A stretch of DNA of 64,000 nt from NCBI RefSeq assembly GCF_013034685.1, contig NZ_WQGO01000005.1, forward strand, positions 248,001 to 312,000, written 5' to 3'. The notes under the pieces are model-generated. The model searched no databases and was not told the DNA's origin. It saw nothing but the letters and a program-made list of their open reading frames with translations. The translations under genes and the position numbers were made by a program. This DNA is from Ruegeria lacuscaerulensis (GTDB lineage: Bacteria; Pseudomonadota; Alphaproteobacteria; Rhodobacterales; Rhodobacteraceae). Positions 35,320-44,525 of the stretch are shown here, in pieces; positions within the stretch are counted from its first letter, which is position 1, and each line of letters opens with the position of its first letter.

Positions 35320-36735
35320 ATGATGATGGAAAACACATTTGATCCCGTAACGGGCGAACACCTGAAAGACTGGGGGCATCGCCCTGGCAAGCAATTCCCC
35401 GTCCTGTTGGCGCGCGCGAATGAGATGCGGGCCGAAGGCTTCGGTCTGGTGCGCATCCGGCAGGAGCTGGAGGGTGAGATCCTTCCGACTCCGCCTACGC
35501 TGGATCTGCGCGCGCCCGGTGAGGTGCCGTTTCACGAAAATATCGACGCCAGCGATCCGGATGAGGAGGACAACGTCGAGAAAGTCCGCGAAACGATGAC
35601 CGCGCTGATGCGGACCCCGACGATTGAGGCCGGGGCGATTATGCCCGATGCCTGTCCGGCTGGTCCGGTCGGCACGATCCCGGTTGGCGGCGTCGCGGCG
35701 GCGCGCAATGCGATCCATCCGGGGATGCATTCGGCCGACATTTGCTGCTCGGTCATGATCACCGATCTGGGGAATGCTGACCCAAAGGCCGTGCTGGATG
35801 CGGCGCAGTCAGCGACCCATTTCGGACCGGGTGGTCGGCCGCAGGGCAAGCGCTTCACAACCTCGCTGAAACTGCTGGATGCGTTCCGTGAAAATCCGTT
35901 TCTCGACAACCCGAAATTGCTGCGTATGGCGCAGGAGCATATGGGGACGCAAGGCGACGGGAACCATTTCCTGTTTGTCGGCCGGTCGCGCAAAACCGGG
36001 CGGACGGCGATTGTGACCCATCACGGTTCGCGCGGGCCGGGGGCTGTTCTGTATAAGAACGGCATGACCGTCGCGCATCGCTTCCGCAAGGAGCTGTCGC
36101 CGGGTACGCCGAAACAAAACGCCTGGATTCCGGCTGACACGCAGGAGGGGCGCGACTATTGGGATGCCCTGCAACTGATCCGCAAATGGACCAAGGCCAA
36201 CCACAACGCGATCCATCAGGCAACGGTTGAGGCCGCGCGTGTGGGCGATGTCGGGGATCGGTATTGGAACGAACATAACTTCGTCTTCAAACGGGGCGAT
36301 CTGTTCTATCACGGCAAGGGCGCAACCCCAGCGTGGGGTGATTATGCCGCTGATGCGACCGGGCTGACCCTGATCCCGCTGAACATGTCCGAGCCGGTTC
36401 TGGTCGTGCGCGGCAAGGATGCGGGTCACGGTCTGGGCTTCAGCCCACATGGGGCGGGGCGGAATTTCTCGCGTTCCGAACATAAGCGCCGGATGGGGTC
36501 GGTTACGCCGGATGAGATGCTGAAGGCGGAAACCGAAGGTCTGGATATTCGCTTCCATGCCGGTGGTGTGGACGCCTCGGAACTGCCGTCCAGCTATAAA
36601 AGCGCGGACAGTGTTGTGGCGCAGATCAAATCCTATGATCTGGCCGAAATCGAGGATTATATCGACCCCTACGGCTGTATCATGGCAGGTGATGTGCCGC
36701 CTTTCTGGATGAACAGGAAGAAAGGCCGCCGCTAA
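35320..36735 (+). CDS. rtcB: RtcB, RNA 3'-phosphate/5'-OH ligase
   Basis: 471 residues. It seals 2',3'-cyclic phosphate or 3'-phosphate RNA ends to 5'-OH ends using GTP and manganese. Metal and guanylate ligands are visible: HSADICCSV (Asp, Cys), GDGNHFLFVG (His), VTHHGSRG (His), FYHGKGATP and the active-site HGAGRNFSR near the C-terminus. An N-terminal extension of about 50 residues precedes the catalytic fold. In-frame starts are GTG 35314 and three ATGs from 35320; no clear ribosome-binding site is seen. It is last gene of the rsr operon. No rtcA follows. Confidence 0.94.
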   Translation: MMMENTFDPVTGEHLKDWGHRPGKQFPVLLARANEMRAEGFGLVRIRQELEGEILPTPPTLDLRAPGEVPFHENIDASDPDEEDNVEKVRETMTALMRTPTIEAGAIMPDACPAGPVGTIPVGGVAAARNAIHPGMHSADICCSVMITDLGNADPKAVLDAAQSATHFGPGGRPQGKRFTTSLKLLDAFRENPFLDNPKLLRMAQEHMGTQGDGNHFLFVGRSRKTGRTAIVTHHGSRGPGAVLYKNGMTVAHRFRKELSPGTPKQNAWIPADTQEGRDYWDALQLIRKWTKANHNAIHQATVEAARVGDVGDRYWNEHNFVFKRGDLFYHGKGATPAWGDYAADATGLTLIPLNMSEPVLVVRGKDAGHGLGFSPHGAGRNFSRSEHKRRMGSVTPDEMLKAETEGLDIRFHAGGVDASELPSSYKSADSVVAQIKSYDLAEIEDYIDPYGCIMAGDVPPFWMNRKKGRR

Positions 36736-36737
36736 AG

Positions 36738-36771
36738 CAAGGGCCGAAGTGTTCAACCACTTCGGCCCTTG
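36738..36771. terminator. Bidirectional terminator between rtcB and the autotransporter gene
   Basis: A perfect 14-bp stem CAAGGGCCGAAGTG / CACTTCGGCCCTTG with 6-base loop TTCAAC. It is followed by TTCTTT on the plus side and CTTT on the minus side. It lies three bases after rtcB and about 20 bases after the end of the convergent autotransporter gene. Confidence 0.85.
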
Positions 36772-36789
36772 TTCTTTAAGATCGGTTCC

Positions 36790-39700
36790 TCAGAACGACC
36801 AGCGAATGCCCGCAAGGAAATTCGGTCCCTGCGCATCGCTGCCAACCTCGTGCGAGGCGTTGGCCTCGAACTGCATGTTGGGGATGAACTCATGCTCATA
36901 TCCAATCAGAACACTCCCGCCCGAGAAGTCGGTGGCCGCAAAGCTGAGGCTTTGGGTTGAGCCAAAGACAGTGACATCCGCATCCGAGTCGCCCAGACCC
37001 TGCCGGACAACGCCGGAAAGCTGACCGACCAACACGCCGCCTGTGTTCAGAGCCTTGGAGGCTTCGACACCCAAGCGGACCTCAATCACGTCAGTCGTGG
37101 CGTCATCCACGGTCGCGTTCGCAGATGAGCCGGTTTCGGTGTAGCTGTCATCCTCTTGCCGGGTATAGCGGAGGTCGCCAAAACCGGTCAGGCCGATGGT
37201 GCCTGTGGTCTCGAAATCCCGCTCGACACCGGCGTAGACCGTCAGCAAGGTGCTGTCGAAATCGGCATCCGCATCAGCGCTGCCTGAAATCTCACGCGTG
37301 CGGTCGGTGGACAGCCAGCCATAGCCCAGCCCGGCCTCGACCGTATAGGTGCCGATCTGACGTCCGATCGAGGCGTCGATATAGAAGCCGTCCGTGTCAA
37401 AATCGGTGGTGTCGGTGTCGCCATCCGTGCGGAACACGCCCAGCCCAAAGGCCAGCGCGGTGCCATTGTCCAACTGTCCCGAAAAGCCGACGCTACCGTT
37501 GATCGCCGTGACATCCGTATCAATGCCCGGCACATTTTCGAACCGGCGTGAGGCCGCGTCGAGATGCACATAAGGACGGAAGCCACCAATGCTCAGGCCC
37601 GAGACATTGCCGGTTTCGGCATTCCGTGTGACCTGCGCAGCCTCATAGCGCAGCGCGCCGTTCGAGCTGCCGATGAGAGTGCCGTAATAGGCTACGATAT
37701 CGGCCGATGTCAGAATTTCGGCCGGATCGACAGCGGCATAGACCGGTGCCGGGCCACCTTCATCCTGCACGAACCATCCCGACCGGCCGTCCGAGATAAT
37801 CGTGTTGAAATCCCCTGTTCCTGGCGCGGCATCTTCGAAAAAGAACACCGAACTGCCGCCTTGGGCGAACAGATTGACCTGATGATCCTGAACACGGATC
37901 AAGCCGTCGACATTGTCCTGAGTGTCCAGATTCAGCGTCCCGGTTCCCGAGCCCAAGAAGATGGCATAGGCATCATCTGTGTCCGAACGCGCCGAGATAG
38001 AGCCAACCTCGGTAATCTCGCCGTCGAAATTCTGGATGTTCAGACCAAAGGCCTCGGACGTGTCGCCGCCCGAAGCAGCGACATTGATCACGCCAGTATT
38101 GGCGAATGTGCCCTGCAAATCGGCAATAATCACACCACTGGCGTCGGCATCACCGGTTCCGTTTGCAATAGCGGCGACTGCCGTCAACTGGCCCGAGTTG
38201 GTGACTGCGTCATTGTAGACCCCACCCAGAGACAACGCCTGCGCCGTTGCACCCAATGCGCCGGTGGCAGACGCAGAGACATTGCCGGTATTACTTGCGG
38301 CTGCATCGCTGCTGTTGCCCGTGAAAATACCCTGCGACAGCGCTTCATCGGTTTCTGAAATCGCCATGGTCGAGATCGTACCCGAATTGGCAAAACTTCC
38401 CGTCAGTCCACCATTCGCGACAATGCCGGTTGCGCGGGCCGAAGAAAGGGCCGAGGCTTCGGCAATCAGGGTGCCGTTGTTGGTCAGCACGCCATCAATT
38501 CCGCCATTCACAAGCAGACCTAAGGCGCGACCGTCGCCGGTTTCGGCTGATCCATTGGCCATGATTGTGCCTGAGTTGGTGAAATCTCCGTCCAACCCAT
38601 TATTGGTCACGAAAACCCCGGCAGCGACACCCAGAGTTTGTCCTTTGGTTTCAACAGTAAGCGTGCCCGAGTTTTCAATATTTCCGGTCATGCCGTTGGC
38701 AATAAACGCCCCGAAAGCAGAGGCCGAGGAGCCACCGGACAGATTGTCCGCTTCGGCGCGGACGGTGCCGGAATTGACAAAGTCGCCATTCAAGCCGCCG
38801 CTGATGTCGATGGCGGATGCAAAGGCGTTGGTCGATCCTTCGGCCCGCACGTTCAGTGTGCCACTGTTTTCGATCTGTCCTGTCGAGGTGCTAGTGATGT
38901 CCAGGGCATGGGCGCGGGCCGACCCGGTGCTGGCTTCGGCCATTGCCGTAATTGTCTGGGTGTTCAGGAAGTTACCGTCAAACGGCCCGCCGACAATAAA
39001 GCCTGTAGCCACCGATGTTTGCGCCGCACTGGTTTGAGCGGCAATCGTGCCAGAGTTCGTGATGTCCCCATCGACCCCGCCAAAGGCGCGCAGGCCAAAG
39101 GCGCGAGCCTCGTTCGTGCTGCCAATGGCCGACACCATTAGGGTACCGCTGTTGCTGAAACTGCCAACCATCCCGTTGGTGATCGTATAGCCCCCGGCAG
39201 TTGCGGTCGAAAACGCTTCGGCCTGAATACGCAGAGTGCCAGTGTTGGTGATTGATCCGGTCAGGGTGTTGCGGATATCGGCAGCCGCCGCAAAGGCCGA
39301 GAAATCGCCCTCGGCTTCGACTGTGATTGTGCCGTCATTAGTGACGTCACCGTCCATTCCACCAAAGACACGCAGGCCAAAGGCCGTCGCCTCGGAGGTT
39401 TCGCTTGAAACGTTGATCTGAAGCGTGCCGGTGTTGGCAAAGTTTCCGGTTAGCCCGTTGCGGATGACAAACCCGCCGCCAGATCCCTCGGACGAGGCAT
39501 TGATCTGGGTCGTAAGCGTGCCGGTGTTGCGAATTTCCCCGTTCAGGCCGCCATTGACCATCAGGGCATGGGCTTCGGCGGAACTGCCCGTGGCGATTAT
39601 GGTGATCGTGCCACCATTGGTGAAATCACCGTCCATTTGTCCGCTGACAAACAGGCCAAAAGTCTCTGCCTCGGACGCGGTGGAGTCAGAGGCCAGCAGA

Positions 39701-40869
39701 ATGGTGCCCGAGTTTTCGAAATCGCCGTCGAAATCGCCGCCTAGATAATAAGCCGCTCCGCTGGCAGATGCCGTCCCGGTGCCGCGTGCATCAATCGTCC
39801 CGCTGTTGGTGATGTTGCCAACCGTGTTGCCCTCAACATAGACAGCCGCGCCATCAGCGCTGCCCGAGGTCGTTTGCGCCGTTGCGACGATGGTGCCCGA
39901 GTTGATCAGGGCACCGTTCTGGTCGCCTTCGACATGGATGCCCCAGGCAGTCGCGTCATCCGCTGAACCATTGGCCAGAACTGAGATAGTGCCGGTGTTG
40001 TTGAAGTCGCCGTTTACATCGGTGATCACCTCAACCCCGATGGCATAGACATCGTCCACCCCGTCCGTGGCCGTAGCGCTGATCGTGCCCGAGTTGGTCA
40101 GATTGCCGTTCAGGCTTCCTTCAAACTGAAAGCCGAAGGCCGAGGCCTGTTCGCCCGTCTGGGCTGTGACTTGGATCGTACCGGTATTGTCGATGTCTGT
40201 TTCGGCGGGGTTCACGAACAGAAACCCGGCCGCAGCCGCGTTTTCAGTCGGAACCGACGAGGACTGTACCAGTATGTCCCCGTTGTTTTCGATCGTCGCC
40301 GTTGATTGAGCAACACCGTCGACCACAGTTCCAATCGCCAATGCGACGGCATTGTCGCTGCTGACATTGACGTCGATTGTCCCGTTGTTCTGATATGTTC
40401 CGGCAAGATCGTCGTCAAACAGGACACCAAGGCCAAGCGCGGACCCATTGGCGTCGATATCAATGTCGATCAACCCGTTGTTGATAACCTGTCCGGTTTC
40501 ACCCAGATCTCCATTTAGCTCCAGGCCGAACCCAAGTTGTTCTCCGGGGGCGGGGCCGGAGATCGTTCCGTCATTGGTAAAGACGCTGGTGTAATCGGTG
40601 TTGATCTGCACGGCGGGGCCAGAATCCGCGGTCAGATTAACAGCCCCGGTTTCGGTGATCGTTATGTCCTCGTCGATGAGAAAGTCCGCCGGGGTCGTCT
40701 GCGGTGCAGAAATGACAACATCCGCAGAAGCAACAGTTGCGCATGCGCTTACCGCTATCGAGGCCAGGAATACCGAAGGCGCAACACTGGCCACCCGGCC
40801 CTTCCACTTCACAACACGACCGCCTCTTGCCACACGTGCCGGCGTGTGCTGCTTTGCGCAACTATTCAT
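36790..40869 (-). CDS. Large repeat-containing autotransporter
   Basis: 1359 residues. The N-terminal extended signal peptide (basic start, then SVAPSVFLASIAVSACATVASA, cleavage near residue 49) precedes a passenger of roughly 27 repeats of about 32 residues. Each repeat carries an N-x-G-T-[I/L] turn and a hydrophobic strand, as in beta-helical passengers. The last about 270 residues form the type V autotransporter barrel (GFRPYVHLDAASRRFENV to the terminal GIRWSF, ending in Phe as outer-membrane proteins do). It is secreted to or displayed on the cell surface. The role is probably adhesion, but nothing specifies it. A single gene, transcribed toward rtcB. Confidence 0.9.
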   Translation of the reverse strand: MNSCAKQHTPARVARGGRVVKWKGRVASVAPSVFLASIAVSACATVASADVVISAPQTTPADFLIDEDITITETGAVNLTADSGPAVQINTDYTSVFTNDGTISGPAPGEQLGFGLELNGDLGETGQVINNGLIDIDIDANGSALGLGVLFDDDLAGTYQNNGTIDVNVSSDNAVALAIGTVVDGVAQSTATIENNGDILVQSSSVPTENAAAAGFLFVNPAETDIDNTGTIQVTAQTGEQASAFGFQFEGSLNGNLTNSGTISATATDGVDDVYAIGVEVITDVNGDFNNTGTISVLANGSADDATAWGIHVEGDQNGALINSGTIVATAQTTSGSADGAAVYVEGNTVGNITNSGTIDARGTGTASASGAAYYLGGDFDGDFENSGTILLASDSTASEAETFGLFVSGQMDGDFTNGGTITIIATGSSAEAHALMVNGGLNGEIRNTGTLTTQINASSEGSGGGFVIRNGLTGNFANTGTLQINVSSETSEATAFGLRVFGGMDGDVTNDGTITVEAEGDFSAFAAAADIRNTLTGSITNTGTLRIQAEAFSTATAGGYTITNGMVGSFSNSGTLMVSAIGSTNEARAFGLRAFGGVDGDITNSGTIAAQTSAAQTSVATGFIVGGPFDGNFLNTQTITAMAEASTGSARAHALDITSTSTGQIENSGTLNVRAEGSTNAFASAIDISGGLNGDFVNSGTVRAEADNLSGGSSASAFGAFIANGMTGNIENSGTLTVETKGQTLGVAAGVFVTNNGLDGDFTNSGTIMANGSAETGDGRALGLLVNGGIDGVLTNNGTLIAEASALSSARATGIVANGGLTGSFANSGTISTMAISETDEALSQGIFTGNSSDAAASNTGNVSASATGALGATAQALSLGGVYNDAVTNSGQLTAVAAIANGTGDADASGVIIADLQGTFANTGVINVAASGGDTSEAFGLNIQNFDGEITEVGSISARSDTDDAYAIFLGSGTGTLNLDTQDNVDGLIRVQDHQVNLFAQGGSSVFFFEDAAPGTGDFNTIISDGRSGWFVQDEGGPAPVYAAVDPAEILTSADIVAYYGTLIGSSNGALRYEAAQVTRNAETGNVSGLSIGGFRPYVHLDAASRRFENVPGIDTDVTAINGSVGFSGQLDNGTALAFGLGVFRTDGDTDTTDFDTDGFYIDASIGRQIGTYTVEAGLGYGWLSTDRTREISGSADADADFDSTLLTVYAGVERDFETTGTIGLTGFGDLRYTRQEDDSYTETGSSANATVDDATTDVIEVRLGVEASKALNTGGVLVGQLSGVVRQGLGDSDADVTVFGSTQSLSFAATDFSGGSVLIGYEHEFIPNMQFEANASHEVGSDAQGPNFLAGIRWSF
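37992..40602 (-). repeat. Passenger repeat array within the autotransporter gene
   Basis: DNA coding for about 27 degenerate protein repeats, period mostly 30-38 residues (often 96 bases). The core N-S-G-T-I or N-T-G-T-L recurs, usually preceded by a G-D or G-N pair. Copies have diverged at DNA level, so this is an old array rather than a recent expansion. Limits are approximate. Confidence 0.75.
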
Positions 40870-41237
40870 TGCATACCCCGAAAGATGAACTCGTTAACGA
40901 TATGTTAACATTAGTAGCCAATGCGAGTTGGGGGCGTAAATGGTGGAAAGTGTTTAGTTGGAAAATTTTGTCAGATTGCAATTTTGCAACAGCGGTCTTC
41001 GTATTGCGACTTCAAGATGCCCATCGAATCTTCTGGTCAACAAGCGTCGGAAAACGTTGAAATAAAAATTCAGCGCGTTTGTGCAAAAACCGAACCTTGT
41101 TGCACCCCAATGGACACCAATTTTTGAAGTATCTATGTGCCCTGGTGTTTCAACAATCCGCTAAAATGAGTCAGATTGTTTGATGTTTTCTATGTTTGTG
41201 GGCCCTTTTCGTCGAGCGCAACTTTTGCGCGAAAAGA
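40870..41237. other. Intergenic region upstream of the autotransporter gene
   Basis: About 370 bases with no supported gene and lower GC than its surroundings. It must carry the autotransporter promoter on the minus strand. Near 41206-41236 an imperfect hairpin (CTTTTC and GCGCAA pairing with TTGCGC and GAAAAG) adjoins the terminator of the nap-side operon. I see no other structure. Confidence 0.4.
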
Positions 41238-41266
41238 GAAGGCGGCGCCAATTTAGCACCGCCTTC
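41238..41266 (-). terminator. Terminator of the nap operon
   Basis: Read on the minus strand: an 11-bp stem GAAGGCGGTGC / GCGCCGCCTTC with one G-U pair and a 7-base loop, followed by TCTTTTC. It lies about 50 bases after the small membrane protein gene that ends the nap operon. Confidence 0.75.
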
Positions 41267-41313
41267 AACTGTTCAATGCAAAGTTTGCTACGGCAAACCT
41301 GTTTGTCAAAACA

Positions 41314-41571
41314 TCAAACAGTAGCGCCCTTGATGCGAATTGCCGAACCCAAGGCCCCTGCGCACATCCCGACGACCACTGCGATAAGCAGTTCGCCTGT
41401 TCCGAAATTGGCGAATGACCAATGCGCAAAGATTAGCGTTTCAGCGACTCCAACAACGCCTCCCATCACCGCGCCAAGCAAGGGGTTGCGGGTCATCATA
41501 CCCAGTGCCAGGCCCAATATACCGGGCAGGCTGATTATGTTGGCTCCGATTGTTCCCAGAAGTTCCAGCAT
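41314..41571 (-). CDS. Small hydrophobic membrane protein at the end of the nap operon
   Basis: 85 residues with two to three membrane segments: IISLPGILGLALGMM, LLGAVMGGVVGVAETLIFA and LLIAVVVGMCAGALGSAI. An almost perfect AAAGGAGG precedes the ATG, 13 bases after the napC stop, so it is surely translated with the operon. It does not look like NapE, which is shorter and single-pass, and I do not recognise a family. A role in nitrate respiration is suggested only by position. Confidence 0.75.
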   Translation of the reverse strand: MLELLGTIGANIISLPGILGLALGMMTRNPLLGAVMGGVVGVAETLIFAHWSFANFGTGELLIAVVVGMCAGALGSAIRIKGATV

Positions 41572-41584
41572 ATCTGCCTCCTTT

Positions 41585-42286
41585 TTACTCGGACCGATTG
41601 GTCAGGAATGACCGGATTTCTTCACTTCCGTCCGCCACCTGTTGACCCAGCGGCGTCGGTGCATCAGCAGCCAGCTCTTCGGTGATTTCCTGATACCGCT
41701 GCAGATGTCCAGGTGGCAGGCTGTGCGCGATCCCCTGGTGGCAGTCGATGCAGGTCATGCCGGTGTCGATGGCACGCTGATGCTCGGACGCCGCACGATT
41801 TTCCTGAAGGGTGAAGTCCATATAGTCGAAGTTGTGACAGTTGCGGCATTCACGACTGTCTGAAGCTTTCATCTTTTTCCACACGGCGGTGGCCATGCTT
41901 AGTCGATGTTCTTCGTATTTCTCGGGCGTGCCGATGGTGCCAGCCAGCTCGTGATAGACATCCTTGACCGCCATGATCTTGGCTTTGATCTTGTGGTTCC
42001 ACTCATGCGGCACGTGGCAATCCGAACATATAGCCCGCACGCCCGAGTGGTTGTTGTAGTGGATCGTCTCGCGGTATTCGCCGAGGTTCGTTTCCATCGT
42101 GTGGCACGAGGTGCAGAACTCTTCGGTATTGGTCAGTTCCAGGGTCCAGTGGAACCCACCCCAGAACAGGATACCGGCCAGAAACCCTGCCAGCACCAGA
42201 AAGCCCGAGCTGAACAGAACGGTCGGTGTCCAGATCGCATTCCAGATGCGGCCGATCCAGCCGCGTTTTTCGGGGGAGTCTGCCAT
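41585..42286 (-). CDS. napC: NapC/NirT-family tetraheme cytochrome c
   Basis: 233 residues. An N-terminal membrane anchor (TVLFSSGFLVLAGFLAGIL) is followed by a periplasmic domain with four CxxCH heme sites: CTSCH, CSDCH, CRNCH and CIDCH. It passes electrons from the quinol pool to the NapAB complex. The ATG at 42286 has AAAGGAG at the right distance, and a TTG at 42307 in the same frame is less likely. It is downstream of napB in the operon. Confidence 0.94.
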   Translation of the reverse strand: MADSPEKRGWIGRIWNAIWTPTVLFSSGFLVLAGFLAGILFWGGFHWTLELTNTEEFCTSCHTMETNLGEYRETIHYNNHSGVRAICSDCHVPHEWNHKIKAKIMAVKDVYHELAGTIGTPEKYEEHRLSMATAVWKKMKASDSRECRNCHNFDYMDFTLQENRAASEHQRAIDTGMTCIDCHQGIAHSLPPGHLQRYQEITEELAADAPTPLGQQVADGSEEIRSFLTNRSE

Positions 42287-42315
42287 TTCGGTGCTCCTTT
42301 CAGTCAAGCGTTGGA

Positions 42316-42753
42316 TCAGTTTCCGGAAGAAGGTTCAAAAACGTTATCGACAAGCGCCGGCGTGTCTGCCTGTGGGACATGACACTGGTTGCAGAAGTAC
42401 CGAGTACCGGCGATTTGATCCAGTTCACGTCCTTCGCGGTCCAGATAGTGCGTCATCGATAAAGTGGGTGCGTTGCGCTCACCCGCCTTTGTCCAGTCGT
42501 GGCAGGACAGGCATTGGTTGGTCCGCAGATCGATTTGGTATTGTTCGATTGAATGCGGGATCAGCGGGGGTTGCTGCCGGTAATTCCTCTGCATACGCCC
42601 TTCGATAGTGCGGTGGACCTGATCGAGTGGAACGGGTTCATCAACCTCGGCCCCGCGCAGGGCTTCGACTTGCGCGGATTGGGCAAGGGCGAACCCGCTC
42701 AGGAGTATGACGGGGATCAGGGCTGTGACGCCGGTCAGGATTGGCTTGTTCAT
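42316..42753 (-). CDS. napB: Periplasmic nitrate reductase cytochrome c subunit NapB
   Basis: 145 residues with a cleavable signal (LIPVILLSGFALAQS) and two heme sites, CLSCH and CNQCH. His residues that serve as distal ligands surround them. It is the electron-transfer subunit that partners NapA in the periplasm. AAGGGAG precedes the ATG. It lies 12 bases after napH. Confidence 0.93.
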   Translation of the reverse strand: MNKPILTGVTALIPVILLSGFALAQSAQVEALRGAEVDEPVPLDQVHRTIEGRMQRNYRQQPPLIPHSIEQYQIDLRTNQCLSCHDWTKAGERNAPTLSMTHYLDREGRELDQIAGTRYFCNQCHVPQADTPALVDNVFEPSSGN

Positions 42754-42765
42754 CTTGGCACTCCC

Positions 42766-43683
42766 TTAGGTGGGTCTGGCTGCGCGCTGAATGGGCGCGG
42801 GAACGGGATCGGAAGGTGCGGCGACGTGGTCGTCGAACCGGTGAGTAAACTTGAAAACATCAACCGCGCAAACATCGATACAGCGGCCGCAATTCGTGCA
42901 GTCGGGTGACAGGATCAGCGGTGTGGTGCCGGTTTTGCCGCGCAACGCGGGTGATATGACGTGGTTTTCCGGGCAGACGGCAAAGCAATCCATGCAGTCG
43001 TCACAGGCTGCGCGATTGGGCGCGCTGACACGCAACATCGCTTTGGTGCCGATTAGGCCATAGAATGCTCCGACCGGGCACAGGTGACCGCACCATCCGT
43101 GACGGGACACGAACAGGTCGAAGAAGAAGATTGCAACGATCATCGCCCAGACAAAGCCCGCGCCAAAGATCAGGCCGCGATGCAGCATGGTGATCGGGTT
43201 GATCAGTTCCCACGCGATGACCCCGGACAGACCCGAGACGATCAGTACCGTGGCCAATATCCACAGCCGCGTACCGCGTTTGGGTTGCCAGCCTTTGGGC
43301 AGGCCTAGCTTGCGGTGCAGCCAATGGGCGGCATCGGTTACCGGGTTGATCGGGCAGACCCAGGAGCAATAGACGCGCCCGCCGATCAGCGCGTAGGCGA
43401 CCAGAACAATCAGGCCTCCGATCAGGGCGGTCAGTTCGGGCCAGTGCCCGGCAACCACGCTTTGCAGCAGAACAAATGGGTCGGTCAGCGGCAACACGCC
43501 AAGGGTCAGCGACCCGGCCAGCGTGCCTTGAACGATCCAGATGCCGAACCATGGGCCCAGCAAGAACAGGACCAGAAAGAGCAACTGTGAGGCTCGGCGC
43601 AGCAACAGGTATTTGTGCGCACCTAACCAGCCTTTGGCTTCGATTGCCTCTTGGCCGACGGGGAAATGTGTGCGTGCACTCAT
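42766..43683 (-). CDS. napH: Quinol dehydrogenase membrane component NapH
   Basis: 305 residues with four membrane segments. The [12 protein letters not shown] and [11 protein letters not shown] motifs of the NapH/NosR family lie on the cytoplasmic side. Two 4Fe-4S clusters follow ([12 protein letters not shown] and [11 protein letters not shown]). With NapG it gives a second quinol-oxidising route into nitrate reduction. The start overlaps the napG stop (ATGA). Confidence 0.93.
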   Translation of the reverse strand: MSARTHFPVGQEAIEAKGWLGAHKYLLLRRASQLLFLVLFLLGPWFGIWIVQGTLAGSLTLGVLPLTDPFVLLQSVVAGHWPELTALIGGLIVLVAYALIGGRVYCSWVCPINPVTDAAHWLHRKLGLPKGWQPKRGTRLWILATVLIVSGLSGVIAWELINPITMLHRGLIFGAGFVWAMIVAIFFFDLFVSRHGWCGHLCPVGAFYGLIGTKAMLRVSAPNRAACDDCMDCFAVCPENHVISPALRGKTGTTPLILSPDCTNCGRCIDVCAVDVFKFTHRFDDHVAAPSDPVPAPIQRAARPT

Positions 43684-44498
43684 TGTCGAGCCCCCGGCAA
43701 ATTGTATTCCGGCGCAAATCCACCCGGCGTGACCAGATTGTCGGTGCCCGGTCCGGGTAGGCGGTCAGGCAGGTCGATGATGCCTTCGACCACTGGTGCG
43801 CCCTTGGCCTCTTTCTCTTCCCAGCCTTTGCGATAGTGATCGGCGCTGGAACCGCGCGCCAGCCGGGCGGGCAGAACCTTGATCGCTGCCTGTGGCAGAA
43901 CGCAGCTTTTCTCGCACATGCCACAGCCGGTGCAGCGATCGGCATGAACGGTGGGGATGAACAGCGCATGGTGGCCAGAACGGGTGTTGTGCGCGGTTTC
44001 AAGCGTGATCGCTTCGTCAATCACCGGGCAGACCCGGTAGCAAACATCGCAGCGCAGGCCCTGAAAGTTCAGGCAGTTTTCCTGGTCGACCAGAACGGCC
44101 ACGCCCATATCGGCGTCGTCGATATTGTCCAGCGCAGGGTTCAGCGCCCCGGTGGGGCAGGCGGCGACACAGGGAATGTCGTCGCACATCTCGCAGGGCA
44201 CGTCGCGCGCGGTGAAATAGGGTGTGCCGGTGGCGACGGCATCGACGCCAAGCTCGGCCAGCTTTAGCGTGTTATATGGGCAATCCCGCACGCACAGACC
44301 GCAACGGATACAGGCGGACAGGAAGTCTTGTTCCGGCAAGGCACCGGGGGGACGCAAGGCCTCGGCCGGCAAAGCCCGCGCGTCGCGCGCCAGCCAGGCC
44401 AACAAGGACCCGGCCGCCACGCAGCCGCCAGCGGCGCGCGCCGAGTCCTGCAGGAACCGGCGCCGCTGCGGCGAGAGGGGAGAGCCAACACCAGACAT
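43680..44498 (-). CDS. napG: Ferredoxin-type protein NapG
   Basis: 272 residues. A twin-arginine signal ([17 protein letters not shown]) is followed by four 4Fe-4S motifs: [43 protein letters not shown] and [11 protein letters not shown]. It is a periplasmic iron-sulfur protein acting with NapH. AAAGGT lies before the ATG. It lies 27 bases after napA. Confidence 0.93.
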   Translation of the reverse strand: MSGVGSPLSPQRRRFLQDSARAAGGCVAAGSLLAWLARDARALPAEALRPPGALPEQDFLSACIRCGLCVRDCPYNTLKLAELGVDAVATGTPYFTARDVPCEMCDDIPCVAACPTGALNPALDNIDDADMGVAVLVDQENCLNFQGLRCDVCYRVCPVIDEAITLETAHNTRSGHHALFIPTVHADRCTGCGMCEKSCVLPQAAIKVLPARLARGSSADHYRKGWEEKEAKGAPVVEGIIDLPDRLPGPGTDNLVTPGGFAPEYNLPGARQ

Positions 44499-44525
44499 GG
44501 GTCTTACCTTTGCCTTGCCAGTTTC

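Noticed and set aside
36736-36790. rtcA downstream of rtcB
   Set aside because: A strong terminator and a convergent autotransporter gene follow directly. No RNA cyclase motif is seen anywhere in the window.
38264-39037. A 257-residue open frame antisense to the autotransporter
   Set aside because: It arises from repeated codons of the opposite strand; composition is Pro/Ser-rich and there is no start signal.
37992-40602. CRISPR-like array
   Set aside because: Repeats are protein-coding, degenerate, in frame and without unique spacers of constant size.
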